From JACDQM01 sp044373315 (GTDB lineage Bacteria > Pseudomonadota > Gammaproteobacteria > Burkholderiales > Burkholderiaceae_C): a DNA stretch of 64,000 bases. The stretch is from contig NZ_JBILQK010000011.1 in the NCBI RefSeq assembly GCF_044373315.1, positions 1-64,000 of the forward strand, given 5' to 3'. The position numbers and the translations under genes were made by a program. The notes below the pieces were generated by a model. It made no database searches. It saw only the letters and a list, made by a program, of their open reading frames with translations, and was not told the origin of the DNA. Of the stretch, positions 1-9,249 are shown piece by piece (position 1 is the first letter of the stretch; every line of letters starts with the position of its first letter).

Positions 1-56
1 TGGCGGGGATGCTGGCGGCGCTGAAGGACGCGCGTACCGAAAGCCATCCGGCCTGA
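1..56 (+). CDS. 3' end of an upstream gene (partial, unknown product)
   Basis: An open frame runs in from the left edge and ends at a TGA at 54-56. Only 17 codons are visible, ending in ...AALKDARTESHPA. The last base of its stop codon is the first base of the next ATG (ATGA overlap), so the two genes are probably translationally coupled. The frame cannot be assigned to a family from so short a piece. The argument that it is real is the stop/start overlap, which recurs between the next two genes. Confidence 0.5.
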   Translation, partial: AGMLAALKDARTESHPA

Positions 57-3000
57 TGCCCGCGGCATCCGCCTCCCGGGCCTCCCGCTGGCTGAGCGAG
101 CCGCTGGAGGCGCTGCTGCTTGAACGTGCCAGCGCGCCGCCGCAGGAAGCCGAGCCTGACTTCGACCTGCTCATCGTTGGCAGCGGCTATGGCGGCGCGG
201 TCGCTGCCGAGCGCTTCTCGCGCTGCACTGACGAGCAGGGCCAGCCGCTGCGCATCGCGGTGCTGGAGCGCGGCCGCGAATACCTGCCCGGCAGCTTTCC
301 GCAGCACTTTGCCGAGCTGACCGGCCATGTGCGCACAGTTGGCCCCTCGGGCCAGCCCATGGGCTTCGGCGACGGACTCTTCGATCTGCGCGTCGGCCCC
401 GATATGGTGGTCGTGCAGGCCAGCGGCTTGGGCGGCGGCTCATTGATCAATGCCGGCGTGATGCTGCCTGCGCGCGAAGAGGTGTTCACCGCGCCGCACT
501 GGCCCGCGAGCCTGCGCCGCGACCCGGCCCAGATGCGCGCCTGGTACGAGGATGCAGGCCGCGCGCTCGGCAGCCTGGACGCGCAGGGCGAGCCGAACAC
601 CATCGATCGCCTGGCCGGCTTCAAGCCGCGCCGCGCCGATTTTTTCGCCAGCCTGGCCGATGGTGCCCAGGCGCCCGTGCGCCGCGTGCCGATCACGGTG
701 GCGCTGGATGCGCAGCCGCTCAGCCCCGCCGGCCTGGACCTCAGTCGATGCGTCGCCTGCGGCGACTGCGCCACCGGCTGCAACCATGGCGCCAAGCAGT
801 CCTTGGACACCAGCCTGCTCGTGCAGGCGCAGCAGCGTGGTGTGCGCCTGTTCAGCGGGGCCAGCGTGGTCCGGCTCGAGCCGTCCGGCGTGACGGGCTG
901 GCGCGTGTGGGTCGAGCACAGCAGCGAGGCGCTGCGCCGGCGCGAAAGCGGGCCGACGGCACTGACCGCAAGGCGCGTGGTGCTGGCCGCCGGCACGCTG
1001 GGTTCCACCGAGATCCTGATGCGCTCGCGCGATGCCGGCGGCCTGGCGCTGTCTGATCGCCTGGGCCGCCAATTCAGCGGCAACGGCGACCTGATCGCCG
1101 CCGCAGTCGAAGCGCCGGTGGACCTGCACGCGCTGGCCGACGAGCAGCAGGCGCCGAATGCACGCGAGGCCGGCCCGACCATCACTGCGATGCTGGACGC
1201 ACGCGGCGCCGCGCTGGATGGCAGCCACTTCATCGTGCAGGACCTGGCCGTGCCCGGTCCCTTGAGCTGGACCTTCGAGGAAGGCTTCGCGCTGGCCGAG
1301 ACGCTGGAATCGCTGGCCGGCGGCGATGCCGCGCGCCATCAGGCCGGCTTCTCCTTCGATGATGCGCTGACGATCCGACCCGAGCGCAGCCGGCGCCTGC
1401 TGCCGCTGGCCATCATGGGCCTGGACAGCGCCAGCGGCGAGCTGCGCCTGCCCGAGGCCGCCGAGCGAACCGGGGCCTTGACGGTGCACTGGCCCGGCGC
1501 GCGCGACGACCCCGCGGTGCAGCAGCGCCATGACTGGCTGGAACAACGCCTGCAGCGCCAAGGCGCACACCTGATCCCCAACCCGATGTGGCGGCTGCTG
1601 CCGGCCGAGATGGCCCTGCTGATCGACGATCAGAAAGGCCCGATGCTCAGCGTGCATCCGCTGGGCGGCTGCGCCATGGGCGACGATGCGACGCGCGGCG
1701 TGGTCGATGAATACGGCCGCGTCTATGCCGGCCGCAGCGGCAGCGCGGTGCACGAGGGCCTGGTGGTGCTGGACGGCGCCATCGTGCCCGGCGCGCTGGG
1801 CGTCAACCCGGCGCTGACCATCACCGCGCTGGCCTTGCGCGCGCAGGCCACGCTACGCCGCGTCTGGGGCTGGCAGGAAACGCAGCACAGCAGCCCTCTG
1901 CCCAAGCCCGCGCCGCGGCTCGTGTTCCGCCCCATCCCGGTCGACCGCGCGGCCGCTCAGCAGCCCACCGAGGCCGAGCTGCGCGAGCGCCTGGGCGGCT
2001 TCGTGCGCCTGCCCGGCGCGCCGGGCGGCGAGGTGAAGTACCTGGAGCTGACCTTCGTCTATGAGCCGCTGCCCCTGCGCCAGCTGCTCAAGGCCGGGCC
2101 TGAGCGGCGGCTGCGCTGCGCTGATGACGGCCAGAGCCGGCTGCGCCTGTTCGACGCCTGGCCCGACCCGGATGCGCCGGGGCACTACATGGTGGTCAAG
2201 GCCGATAGCGCACGCGGCAAGGGCAAGCTGTGGATGCACGCCGAACGTGCCGATGCCGACGCACGCTGGATCGCGCCGCTGCGCAGCGCCGAGCTGGCGG
2301 TGTTCCACCGTGAGGCCAGCAGTGCCTGGCAGCGCCGCAGGCGCGGCCTGTTGGCCTGGTTTCTGAACCGTGGCTGGCGCGACAGCCTGTTCGCGCTGCA
2401 GGATGCCTGGGCCCAGCGCCAGGCGCCCAGGCCCGGCCAGGCCTCGGTCTGGCATCGAGTGAAGACGCAGGCCGTCCACGCCTGGAACCTGGCCTCGCAT
2501 GCCGGCCAGGTGCGGCGCATGGACTACACGCTGGAGATCGGCGAGAGCGCCGCCACGCCGGCCTGGGCACGGCCGCTGCAAGGCCTGCAGCTGCAGGGCG
2601 GCAAGCGCATCAGCTACACACGCCGCGGCAATCCCTGGAAGCAGCTCAGCACGCTGACGCTGGATGTCAGCGGCCCGCTGCGTGCGCCCAAGGGCCGCGC
2701 GGCGCCGGTGCTGGAGCTGGACCTCTACTACCTGGCGCGCCAACGCCAGCCGCTGTTGCGCATCACCCGCGCGCAGGACCTGCCCAGCGTGATCCGTGAT
2801 GTGGGCCAGCTGATGGCCTATGTCACGCGGCTGCTGCTCCAGGTGCACGTCTGGACCTTCCGCCTGCCTGACGAAGCGCCGCCGCGCAAGCCGGAGCGCC
2901 TGCCTGGCGCGGTTCCGGGCCTGCCCGCGCCGGAGATCAGCGAGATCGCCGTCGGCCGCCGCGGCGAGGCGGGTCAGCAGCGCCGCCCGGTGGGCCGCAA

Positions 3001-4147
3001 GCCGCGCGGCGATGACGACGAGCCCGTGCACATCCGCCTGACGCGCTACCGCCAGGACCAGCGCGTGGCGCCGGCGGGGCACGGCGAGCGCTGGGCCGCC
3101 GGCCAGCCTATCCTGATGATCCACGGCTACAGCGCCAGCGGCACCACCTTCGCGCATCACTCGGTGCAGCCTGGTCCGGCCCAGCTGCTGTGGGATGCGG
3201 GCTTCGATGTGTGGGTGCTGGACATGCGCACCAGCGCGGGCCTGGACAGCGCCAAGCTGCCCTGGACCTTCGAGGAGTGCGCGCTCAACGACATTCCGGT
3301 TGCCGTGGACGCGGTGCGCCGCGCCACCGGCCGCGACAAGATCGATGTCTTCGCGCACTGCATGGGCTCGGTGATGCTGCAGATGGCGCTGCTGCAGCCC
3401 AGGGAGCAAAAGGGCATCGAGCACTTTTTCGCGCTGCGCGAGAAGCTGATGCACGAGCATCCGATCCGCCGCCTCGTGATCTCGCAGGTGACGCCCAAGA
3501 TGATCATGTCACCCACCAACGCCTTGCGCGCGCACCTGATGCTCTATCTGCGGCCTTGGCTGCCGATGCTGCAGGATTTCGCCTTCCGACCCGAGGGCCA
3601 GCGCACTCTGCAGGATCAGCTGATCGACCGCCTGCTGTCCAGCCTGCCCTATCCGGACGCCGAGTTCGACCTCGAGAACCCGCCCTTTCCCAGCCTGAAG
3701 AAAACGCCCTGGGTGGCGACGCGCCACCGCATGGACATGCTCTATGGCCGTGACTTCGCGATCACCAATGTGGATCAGCCGGTGTTCGACTTCATCGACG
3801 ACCTCTTCGGCCCGCTGAACATGGACACGGTAGCGCAGGCCATCCACTTCGCGCGCGTCAACGAGATCACCGACTGGCGCGGCGCCAGTCTCTACCTCGA
3901 CGACATGGCCAAGGTGCTGGCCCAGCTGGAAGCCTTTCCCATCCTCTCGATCCACGGCCAGGACAACGGCCTGTGCCAGGCTGAAAGCGGCGAGTTGACG
4001 AAAGACCTCTACGAGCAGCTGGCCCCCGGCCGCTACCGCTTCAAGGTGATCCACGGTCATGGTCACCAGGACTGCCTGATCGGCCGCCATGTGCGCGAGA
4101 AGGTTTTCGTCCATGTGCTGGACTTCCTGTTCGAGGAGCAACCCTGA
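56..4147 (+). CDS. GMC-family oxidoreductase fused to an alpha/beta hydrolase (cholesterol-oxidase-like)
   Basis: A 1363-residue fusion protein. The N-terminal half is an FAD-dependent GMC oxidoreductase: the Rossmann motif GSGYGG is at residues 42-47, and a Cx2Cx2Cx3C cluster (C232, C235, C238, C242) is followed by GAK, as in ChoD-like cholesterol oxidases. The C-terminal GMC signature HPLGGCAMGDD lies near residue 545. The middle has no family I can name. The C-terminal third is an alpha/beta hydrolase with an oxyanion-type IHGYSASG near residue 1020, a nucleophile elbow AHCMGS with Cys1102 where Ser is usual, and a terminal HGHGHQD. There is no signal peptide. Its stop overlaps the ATG of the PhoD-like gene. 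The likely role is oxidation plus ester or thioester chemistry on a sterol-like or other lipid, which is inferred. The substrate is unknown. Confidence 0.85.
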   Translation: MPAASASRASRWLSEPLEALLLERASAPPQEAEPDFDLLIVGSGYGGAVAAERFSRCTDEQGQPLRIAVLERGREYLPGSFPQHFAELTGHVRTVGPSGQPMGFGDGLFDLRVGPDMVVVQASGLGGGSLINAGVMLPAREEVFTAPHWPASLRRDPAQMRAWYEDAGRALGSLDAQGEPNTIDRLAGFKPRRADFFASLADGAQAPVRRVPITVALDAQPLSPAGLDLSRCVACGDCATGCNHGAKQSLDTSLLVQAQQRGVRLFSGASVVRLEPSGVTGWRVWVEHSSEALRRRESGPTALTARRVVLAAGTLGSTEILMRSRDAGGLALSDRLGRQFSGNGDLIAAAVEAPVDLHALADEQQAPNAREAGPTITAMLDARGAALDGSHFIVQDLAVPGPLSWTFEEGFALAETLESLAGGDAARHQAGFSFDDALTIRPERSRRLLPLAIMGLDSASGELRLPEAAERTGALTVHWPGARDDPAVQQRHDWLEQRLQRQGAHLIPNPMWRLLPAEMALLIDDQKGPMLSVHPLGGCAMGDDATRGVVDEYGRVYAGRSGSAVHEGLVVLDGAIVPGALGVNPALTITALALRAQATLRRVWGWQETQHSSPLPKPAPRLVFRPIPVDRAAAQQPTEAELRERLGGFVRLPGAPGGEVKYLELTFVYEPLPLRQLLKAGPERRLRCADDGQSRLRLFDAWPDPDAPGHYMVVKADSARGKGKLWMHAERADADARWIAPLRSAELAVFHREASSAWQRRRRGLLAWFLNRGWRDSLFALQDAWAQRQAPRPGQASVWHRVKTQAVHAWNLASHAGQVRRMDYTLEIGESAATPAWARPLQGLQLQGGKRISYTRRGNPWKQLSTLTLDVSGPLRAPKGRAAPVLELDLYYLARQRQPLLRITRAQDLPSVIRDVGQLMAYVTRLLLQVHVWTFRLPDEAPPRKPERLPGAVPGLPAPEISEIAVGRRGEAGQQRRPVGRKPRGDDDEPVHIRLTRYRQDQRVAPAGHGERWAAGQPILMIHGYSASGTTFAHHSVQPGPAQLLWDAGFDVWVLDMRTSAGLDSAKLPWTFEECALNDIPVAVDAVRRATGRDKIDVFAHCMGSVMLQMALLQPREQKGIEHFFALREKLMHEHPIRRLVISQVTPKMIMSPTNALRAHLMLYLRPWLPMLQDFAFRPEGQRTLQDQLIDRLLSSLPYPDAEFDLENPPFPSLKKTPWVATRHRMDMLYGRDFAITNVDQPVFDFIDDLFGPLNMDTVAQAIHFARVNEITDWRGASLYLDDMAKVLAQLEAFPILSIHGQDNGLCQAESGELTKDLYEQLAPGRYRFKVIHGHGHQDCLIGRHVREKVFVHVLDFLFEEQP

Positions 4148-5781
4148 TGGCCCGGCTGCATGAGTTGCGCAGCGCGGCGCCGCCGCTGCACCGCGTCGAG
4201 CGCGTAATCGAGCGCCAGGCGCAGGAGGAAGGGGGCGATCAGCTGCGCGTGCTCACCGCGCTGCGCCCCGAGCTCGGCTGGCCGCGTGCCTGGGCCTGGC
4301 TGCCTGTGCGCGAGGACGCAAAGGCCGGGCGCTATGTACCGCTGGACCCGCTGAAGCCCTTGAGCCAGCAGGTGCAGCTTCAGCCTTTTGAATCGCAGCC
4401 CGGCGAGCCGGGGGCGGCCTTGCGCAGCAGCTTGCCCGCCCGCTGGCTACCTGCCGAAGCGGGCTCCGGCCTGCTGTGCCTGTTCGTCTATGCCGACGAG
4501 CGGGAACAGCGTGTCGAAGGCCTGCACGAAACGCCGGACCTCGAAACCGCGCTGCGCAGCGCGCTGGCCGCCGGTCTGGTGGCGCTGCGCCATGCCTTCG
4601 TCACCCGCCCGGCCGAGGCGCCGGAGGAAGGCAAGCTGAGCTTTGTGCTGGCCGCCTGCCAGTTCCCGCCGGGCTTGCTGGACACACTGCAGGGCGCCGA
4701 GATCGACCCGCGCCGCGCCGGGCCGGCCGATGCATCGCTGGCGCGGCTGCTGGCCTTTACGCGCGGCCATCCGGCCGGTGCTGCGGTGTCGCTGCTGCTG
4801 CTTGCGGGCGACCAGATCTATGGCGATGCTAGCGGCGGCGTGGCCGATGCGGCCAACAGCGTGGACCGCTATGCCATGCCTTACCGCGCGTTCAAGGCCG
4901 GCCTGGTGCGCCATCTGCCGTCGACGCTGGAGCGCATCGTCCATGCGCCCGACGACCACGAGATCATCGACAACTGGGAGCCGAAGCTGCTTGCCGATGG
5001 CCGCTGGGACCGCGGGCCCTGGGCTGAGGAGGCTCTCGCCGCGGCCTGGGCGGCGCGCTGGGAGCCTGGCGCACGCGCAGGGTTGTTCGAGCGCTTCTGG
5101 CATCCGTTCGACTGGCGCGGCGCCAGCTTCTTCATCGGCGACTCACGGACCGAACGCGAGCCGCGGCCGCTGGCGCGCTTGCTGCGCGCGCAGATGATCA
5201 GCAGCGCGCAGCGCGCAGCTTTCGCCGCCTGGCTGGCGCACAGCTCGGCAGCCGGCCGACCGCGCTTCGTGCTGACCGGCTCGATGCTGCTGCCGCGTCG
5301 CCTGGCCACAGCCGAGCACGCGGCCAGCGCGCTGCACTCCGACGCCTGGGACGGCTACCCAGCCTCGCTGCACTGGCTGCTGGGCGAGCTGTGGCGGCAG
5401 CGGGCTTCGAATGTCGTCTTTCTTTCCGGCGACGAGCACCGCTCCGGCTTCATCAGCGCCAGCATCCGCCGGGCCGATGGCGCCGAGCCCGAGCGGGCGG
5501 TGCAGCTGCACTCCATCCACAGCTCGGCGCTGTATGCGCCCTGGCCTTTTGCGGTGACGCCCGCCGAGGCCCTGGCTGCGCCCGAGGCCTTCGACTTCCC
5601 CGGCCCCGAGGGTCAGGTCTTGCGCTGCACGGTGAGCGCCTGGCACGATTGCCCCGGCGACGGCTTTGCGCTGCTGCAGGCTGAAGGCGCTACGCTGCGC
5701 CTGTGGTTCGACCGGGCCGAGCGCCCCTTGCATGAGGGCGCGGTGCTGCCGGCTGCGGATGCGGTGCTGGATTTGAGTTGA
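4147..5781 (+). CDS. PhoD-like metallophosphatase family protein
   Basis: A 544-residue protein of the PhoD/alkaline phosphatase D-like metallophosphoesterase group. Metal-ligand motifs are visible: LLAGDQIYGD (about residues 218-227), PDDHEIIDNWEP in the middle, a GDSRTERE loop and the late SGDEHRSGF. The first 150 residues lack a known motif. No Tat or Sec signal is seen, unlike classical secreted PhoD, so it may act in the cytoplasm. The start ATG overlaps the stop of the GMC/hydrolase fusion by one base, implying co-translation and a shared pathway. Phosphodiesterase or phosphatase activity is expected from the family. The substrate is unknown. Confidence 0.8.
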   Translation: MARLHELRSAAPPLHRVERVIERQAQEEGGDQLRVLTALRPELGWPRAWAWLPVREDAKAGRYVPLDPLKPLSQQVQLQPFESQPGEPGAALRSSLPARWLPAEAGSGLLCLFVYADEREQRVEGLHETPDLETALRSALAAGLVALRHAFVTRPAEAPEEGKLSFVLAACQFPPGLLDTLQGAEIDPRRAGPADASLARLLAFTRGHPAGAAVSLLLLAGDQIYGDASGGVADAANSVDRYAMPYRAFKAGLVRHLPSTLERIVHAPDDHEIIDNWEPKLLADGRWDRGPWAEEALAAAWAARWEPGARAGLFERFWHPFDWRGASFFIGDSRTEREPRPLARLLRAQMISSAQRAAFAAWLAHSSAAGRPRFVLTGSMLLPRRLATAEHAASALHSDAWDGYPASLHWLLGELWRQRASNVVFLSGDEHRSGFISASIRRADGAEPERAVQLHSIHSSALYAPWPFAVTPAEALAAPEAFDFPGPEGQVLRCTVSAWHDCPGDGFALLQAEGATLRLWFDRAERPLHEGAVLPAADAVLDLS

Positions 5782-5785
5782 GGTG

Positions 5786-6343
5786 ATGACGGAGCAAACC
5801 TTGGACGATCTGCAGCAAATCCATGTGCCGGGCCTGCTGCTGCGGCCCTTTGTGGACAGCGATGCGCCTGCCTTTGCGGCTGCAGCGCTTGAGTCTGTGG
5901 AGACGGTCGGGCGCTGGATGCCCTGGTGTCACGCCGGTTTCGGCGCGGAGACGGCGCTGGCCTGGTTTGCCGCATGCCGCAGCGGCCGCGAGGCTGGCAG
6001 CGCCTACGAATTCGGTGTTTTCGATGCCGCCAGCGGCGAGCTGGTGGGCGGTGTCGGCCTGAACCTGATCAACCTTCAGCATCGCTACTGCAACCTTGGC
6101 TACTGGGTGCGGCAGTCGCGACAAGGGCAGGGCATTGCGACGCGCTGTGTGCCGGCACTGACGCAGCTGGCCTTCGGCATGCTCGCGCTGCATCGCATCG
6201 AGATCGTGGTCGCGGTGGGCAATGCCGCCAGCGAGCGCGTGGCGCTCAAATGCGGTGCCACGTTCGAGGCATTGGCACGCAAACGGCTGCTGCTGCATGG
6301 TGAGCCGGTGTCTGCCTCGATCTTCTCCATCGTTGCGCCTTGA
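5786..6343 (+). CDS. GNAT-family N-acetyltransferase (RimJ/RimL type)
   Basis: About 185 residues. The N-terminal LLLRPFVDSDAPAF and the acetyl-CoA loop SRQGQGIATRCV fit the RimJ/RimL branch of GNAT acetyltransferases, as does the later HRIEIVVAVGNAASERVALKCG. Transfer of acetyl from acetyl-CoA to an amine, often a protein N-terminus, is expected for the family. The target is not predictable. A GTG at 5783 directly precedes this ATG and could serve as start. It lies two bases after the stop of the metallophosphatase, so it may be the last gene of that unit. Confidence 0.85.
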   Translation: MTEQTLDDLQQIHVPGLLLRPFVDSDAPAFAAAALESVETVGRWMPWCHAGFGAETALAWFAACRSGREAGSAYEFGVFDAASGELVGGVGLNLINLQHRYCNLGYWVRQSRQGQGIATRCVPALTQLAFGMLALHRIEIVVAVGNAASERVALKCGATFEALARKRLLLHGEPVSASIFSIVAP

Positions 6344-6377
6344 TCCAGCCCCGGCGCCCAGCCGCTAGCATGCACGC

Positions 6378-7019
6378 ATGAATCCCGCTGCCCCCTCGTC
6401 TGCCCGCGCCGACCTGCCGGTGCTGTTGCTGCTGGCCTCGCTGCTGCTGCTGGGCCTGCTGGCCTGGTCCGGCTGGCAGCCTTACGACCGCGCCACCTGG
6501 GCGATGGAGGTGGCGCCCGTCTTCATCGCGCTGCCGCTGCTGTGGGCCAGCTACCGTCGCTTTCCGCTCAGCAGCTTGCTGTATGTCTGCATCTTTGTGC
6601 ACGCCTGCGTGCTGATGCTGGGCGGCGCCTACACCTATGCGCGCGTGCCGCTGGGCTTTGCGCTGCAGGACTGGCTGCAGCTGCAGCGCAACCCCTACGA
6701 CAAGATCGGCCACTTCATGCAGGGCTTCGTGCCGGCCCTGGTGGCGCGCGAGATCCTGCTGCGCGGCGCCTATGTGCAGGGCCGGCGCATGCTGTCCTTT
6801 CTGTGCGTCTGCGTCGTGCTGGCGATCAGCGCCAGCTATGAGCTGATCGAATGGGGCGCGGCGCTGGCTCTGGGCCAGGGCGCTGACGAATTCCTGGGCA
6901 CCCAGGGCGACCCCTGGGACACGCAGTCCGACATGTTCCTGGCGCTGATCGGTGCCGGCGTGGCCCTGCTCCTGTTCACGCGGCTGCAGGACCGGCAGAT
7001 TGCCGCGCTTTCGCGCTAG
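6378..7019 (+). CDS. YjdF/DUF2238-family inner-membrane protein
   Basis: 213 residues with about six hydrophobic helices. Family-typical polar motifs are YDKIGHFMQGFVPALVAREIL and, later, SYELIEWGAALALG with QGDPWDTQSDMFLALIGA. These match the DUF2238 (YjdF) family of bacterial inner-membrane proteins, whose biochemical role is unknown. The conserved His, Glu and Asp residues within membrane segments suggest ion binding or transport, which is inference. The gene follows the acetyltransferase by 34 bases, with its own ATG at 6378. Confidence 0.8.
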   Translation: MNPAAPSSARADLPVLLLLASLLLLGLLAWSGWQPYDRATWAMEVAPVFIALPLLWASYRRFPLSSLLYVCIFVHACVLMLGGAYTYARVPLGFALQDWLQLQRNPYDKIGHFMQGFVPALVAREILLRGAYVQGRRMLSFLCVCVVLAISASYELIEWGAALALGQGADEFLGTQGDPWDTQSDMFLALIGAGVALLLFTRLQDRQIAALSR

Positions 7020-7040
7020 CTCATCGGAAGAGAAAACGGC

Positions 7041-7379
7041 ATGTACGAGGCCAAGCACCAGCCGCTGATACCGCCTGAACGCTTCATGCGCCGGGTGCTC
7101 TTGCACGCTGGCGCCGGGGCAGCCTTGCTGCTGGCGTCGCTGGCGCTGGGCATGGGCGGCTATATGCATTTCGAGAACCTGGCCTGGCGCGACGCCTTCC
7201 TCAACGCGGCCATGCTCTTGGGCGGCATGGGGCCGGTGGACGCGCCGCGCAGCGATGCGGGCAAGGTCTTCGCGGGGCTTTATGCGCTCTATGCCGGACT
7301 TGTGTTCCTGATCGTTGCCGGATTGATCGTTGCGCCAGTTGCGCACCGGGTGCTGCACAAATTCCATTGGGATCGTTAG
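7041..7379 (+). CDS. small membrane protein, possibly two-helix channel-like
   Basis: 112 residues with one hydrophobic helix at about 21-42 and another at about 82-103. Between them is a short re-entrant-looking stretch (NAAMLLGGMGPVD). This arrangement loosely recalls two-helix potassium-channel-like proteins, but there is no TVGYG filter, so no channel function can be claimed. An RBS-like GGAAGAG lies at about 7025. It follows the YjdF-like gene by 21 bases and is probably co-transcribed with it. No confident family assignment. Confidence 0.65.
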   Translation: MYEAKHQPLIPPERFMRRVLLHAGAGAALLLASLALGMGGYMHFENLAWRDAFLNAAMLLGGMGPVDAPRSDAGKVFAGLYALYAGLVFLIVAGLIVAPVAHRVLHKFHWDR

Positions 7380-7453
7380 GGCCTGCGGCGTGCGTGGCTC
7401 GGGGATCATCCGGTCGGCGCGCCGTCCTGGCGCGTCGCAGAATCGAAGTCACG

Positions 7454-8077
7454 ATGAACACCACCCGCACTTCCACCCAGCCCCTGCTGTTCCAGACGGC
7501 CGATCTGCAGGCGCGCGAGCTCACCGAGGCTGAGCTGCCTGAACTGCAGGCCTTCTACGACGCCAACCCCTTCTACTTCCAGACCATCAACGGCCACCCT
7601 GCGGGGCCGGACGATGCACGCATCGATTTCGAGGAGCGCCCGCCGGCGCACATGAGCTTCAGCCGCCAGTGGTTCATCGGCCTGCGCTTGCACGAGCAGC
7701 CCGATGCGCCTCTCGGAGGTGTGGCCATCGTGGTGTCTGACCTGGTGGCCCGGCAGGTCTGGCACCTGTCGCTGTTCCTGATCGCGACACCGCTGCACGG
7801 TCAAGGCATTGCGGCGCCCGCCTACCAGGCGCTGGAGTCCTGGGTGAGCGGCCAGGGCGCGCGCTGGCTGCGCCTGGGTGTGGTGCAGGGCAATGCGCGG
7901 GCCGAGGCCTTCTGGGCGCGGCAGGGCTACGCAGAGCTGCGCACCCGAGAAGGCGTGGACACGGGCGGGCGCATCAACACTTTGAGCGTGCGGCTGAAGC
8001 CACTGCAGGCCGGTGCGGGGCTCGATGACTACCTGCGCCTGGCGCCGCGGGATCAGCCGGGGTCCAACTTGCCCTGA
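7454..8077 (+). CDS. GNAT-family N-acetyltransferase
   Basis: 207 residues from the ATG at 7454. The frame is open further upstream, but that extension is arginine-rich and overlaps the preceding gene. The GNAT core shows PLGGVAIVVSDLV, an acetyl-CoA pyrophosphate loop of the form TPLHGQGIAAPAYQAL, and the closing strand LGVVQGNARAEAFWARQGY. It is a single-domain cytoplasmic enzyme of unknown substrate. It is the second GNAT gene in 2.5 kb, but the two sequences are not closely similar, so a recent duplication is unlikely. Confidence 0.85.
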   Translation: MNTTRTSTQPLLFQTADLQARELTEAELPELQAFYDANPFYFQTINGHPAGPDDARIDFEERPPAHMSFSRQWFIGLRLHEQPDAPLGGVAIVVSDLVARQVWHLSLFLIATPLHGQGIAAPAYQALESWVSGQGARWLRLGVVQGNARAEAFWARQGYAELRTREGVDTGGRINTLSVRLKPLQAGAGLDDYLRLAPRDQPGSNLP

Positions 8078-8154
8078 GTCGGGCGGGGCCCGACCGCAAA
8101 CGCTTCAACTTCCCGCGCTCCTCGGGTCAGGGTTTGCGCGGCAGTCGCGTGCAA

Positions 8155-9066
8155 TCAGGGGGTCATGATCAGCACGCTGTCGTTGCGGTTGTCGGTGTCG
8201 GCGCTGGCCCGCACGCTGGTGTTGAACAGCAAGCCTTGTGTGACGCCCGGTGCAAAACGGTAGGGCAGCGTGAACACCAGGGTGCCATCCTTGGGCAGGC
8301 TCGGAAGTTCCATCACCCCCACCTTCAGTTCCGTCGGGCACAGGGCTCCACCGGAGGCGCTGCAAGTGATCGTGCCGAGCGTGGGTGCGCTGGCCGCGGG
8401 ATTGCTCAGCAGATCGATGCCCAGGCGCGCATCCGTCGACGCGTCCGGGCCCTTGTTGCTCACCGTGAGCACATAGGCAAAGGCGCCACCGGGCGGAACG
8501 GATGTGCTGGGGCCGGTGGCCTGCACCGCCACATCAACGCTGTAGGCCTTGAAGCCGACCGATTGGCTGCTGCTGGACATGTGGCCGCCATTGCTGGTGC
8601 TGGCGGACGCCGCCACATTCACCGTGCTGCTGGTGCCCAGTTTGACCATGCCAACCAGATCGAAGGTGAGCGAAGCGCCGGGCTGCAGATTGCTGACAGT
8701 CATGCGCGAGCCCGTGGCCGGGCAGGCGGAGGCGGCGTTGTCAGACTTGCAGTTGACCACCTTCAGGTCTTGCAGCACCGCGTCGGCCGTGATGTTGAAG
8801 TCGGTCGTGCCAGCCACGCCCTTGCCGATATTGCTGAGCTTGACGGTGGCCATGGTCTGCAGGCTGCCCGAAGGGACCGGGTTGGCGATCGGCTTCACCA
8901 GAACCGCCAGTTCGGCCGCGTTGACGGGCGGGGGAGGGATCACTTCGGTGCCACCGCTACCACCGCCACCACAGGCACTGAGCACGGCAGCGGCCGATAG
9001 CGTCATCGCGAGCAGCAGCGGGCGATGACGGGGGCTGGAGGCGATCTGGGCGGCGTGCGTGTTCAT
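8155..9066 (-). CDS. secreted lipoprotein with CARDB/DUF11-like repeats
   Basis: 303 residues. The signal peptide ends in a lipobox (LSAAAVLSACGGGG), so the mature protein should be a lipid-anchored surface or periplasmic protein. The linker is proline-rich (VIPPPP). Two Ig-like beta-sandwich repeats follow, the second with the DUF11-type phrases VQATGPSTSVPPGG and VLTVSNKGPDAS. Paired cysteines in each repeat suggest disulfides. The start at 9066 is chosen for the GAGG Shine-Dalgarno just upstream and because it begins directly before the signal peptide; a longer frame to 9195 is Arg/Pro-rich. Repeats of this kind usually serve adhesion or display. The exact role is unknown. Confidence 0.75.
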   Translation of the reverse strand: MNTHAAQIASSPRHRPLLLAMTLSAAAVLSACGGGGSGGTEVIPPPPVNAAELAVLVKPIANPVPSGSLQTMATVKLSNIGKGVAGTTDFNITADAVLQDLKVVNCKSDNAASACPATGSRMTVSNLQPGASLTFDLVGMVKLGTSSTVNVAASASTSNGGHMSSSSQSVGFKAYSVDVAVQATGPSTSVPPGGAFAYVLTVSNKGPDASTDARLGIDLLSNPAASAPTLGTITCSASGGALCPTELKVGVMELPSLPKDGTLVFTLPYRFAPGVTQGLLFNTSVRASADTDNRNDSVLIMTP

Positions 9067-9233
9067 GGAATTCCTCGGAGGCGTTTGAAAGGCGGGTGGG
9101 GTTTCGGGTGCGGCGGCGTTGTGCGGCCGGTGCGTCGCACTGCGTCGAGGCAATGTGGACAGCGATGAAAAAGTGTAGGAGCGCGGGGTCCGCATGTCTG
9201 TGTAGGTTTTGTACAGCCGCCGCCATCGGGGCT

Positions 9234-9249
9234 GTCACAGACCGTCACA
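9234..9249. promoter_or_regulatory. tandem GTCACA direct repeat upstream of the glycine-zipper gene
   Basis: GTCACA occurs at 9234-9239 and again at 9244-9249, a 10-bp phased direct repeat. Response regulators of the OmpR class bind direct repeats with about one helical turn of spacing. An OmpR-class regulator is encoded 2 kb away, so this is a candidate site. The link is inference only. Confidence 0.25.

Noticed and set aside
1853..3460. 535-codon minus-strand frame under the GMC/hydrolase fusion
   Set aside because: Shadow of the plus-strand gene; no motif and no Shine-Dalgarno.
8078..8154. Possible terminator hairpin after the second acetyltransferase
   Set aside because: The GGGCGGGGCCCGAC stretch has short GC pairing only and no T-run on either strand.
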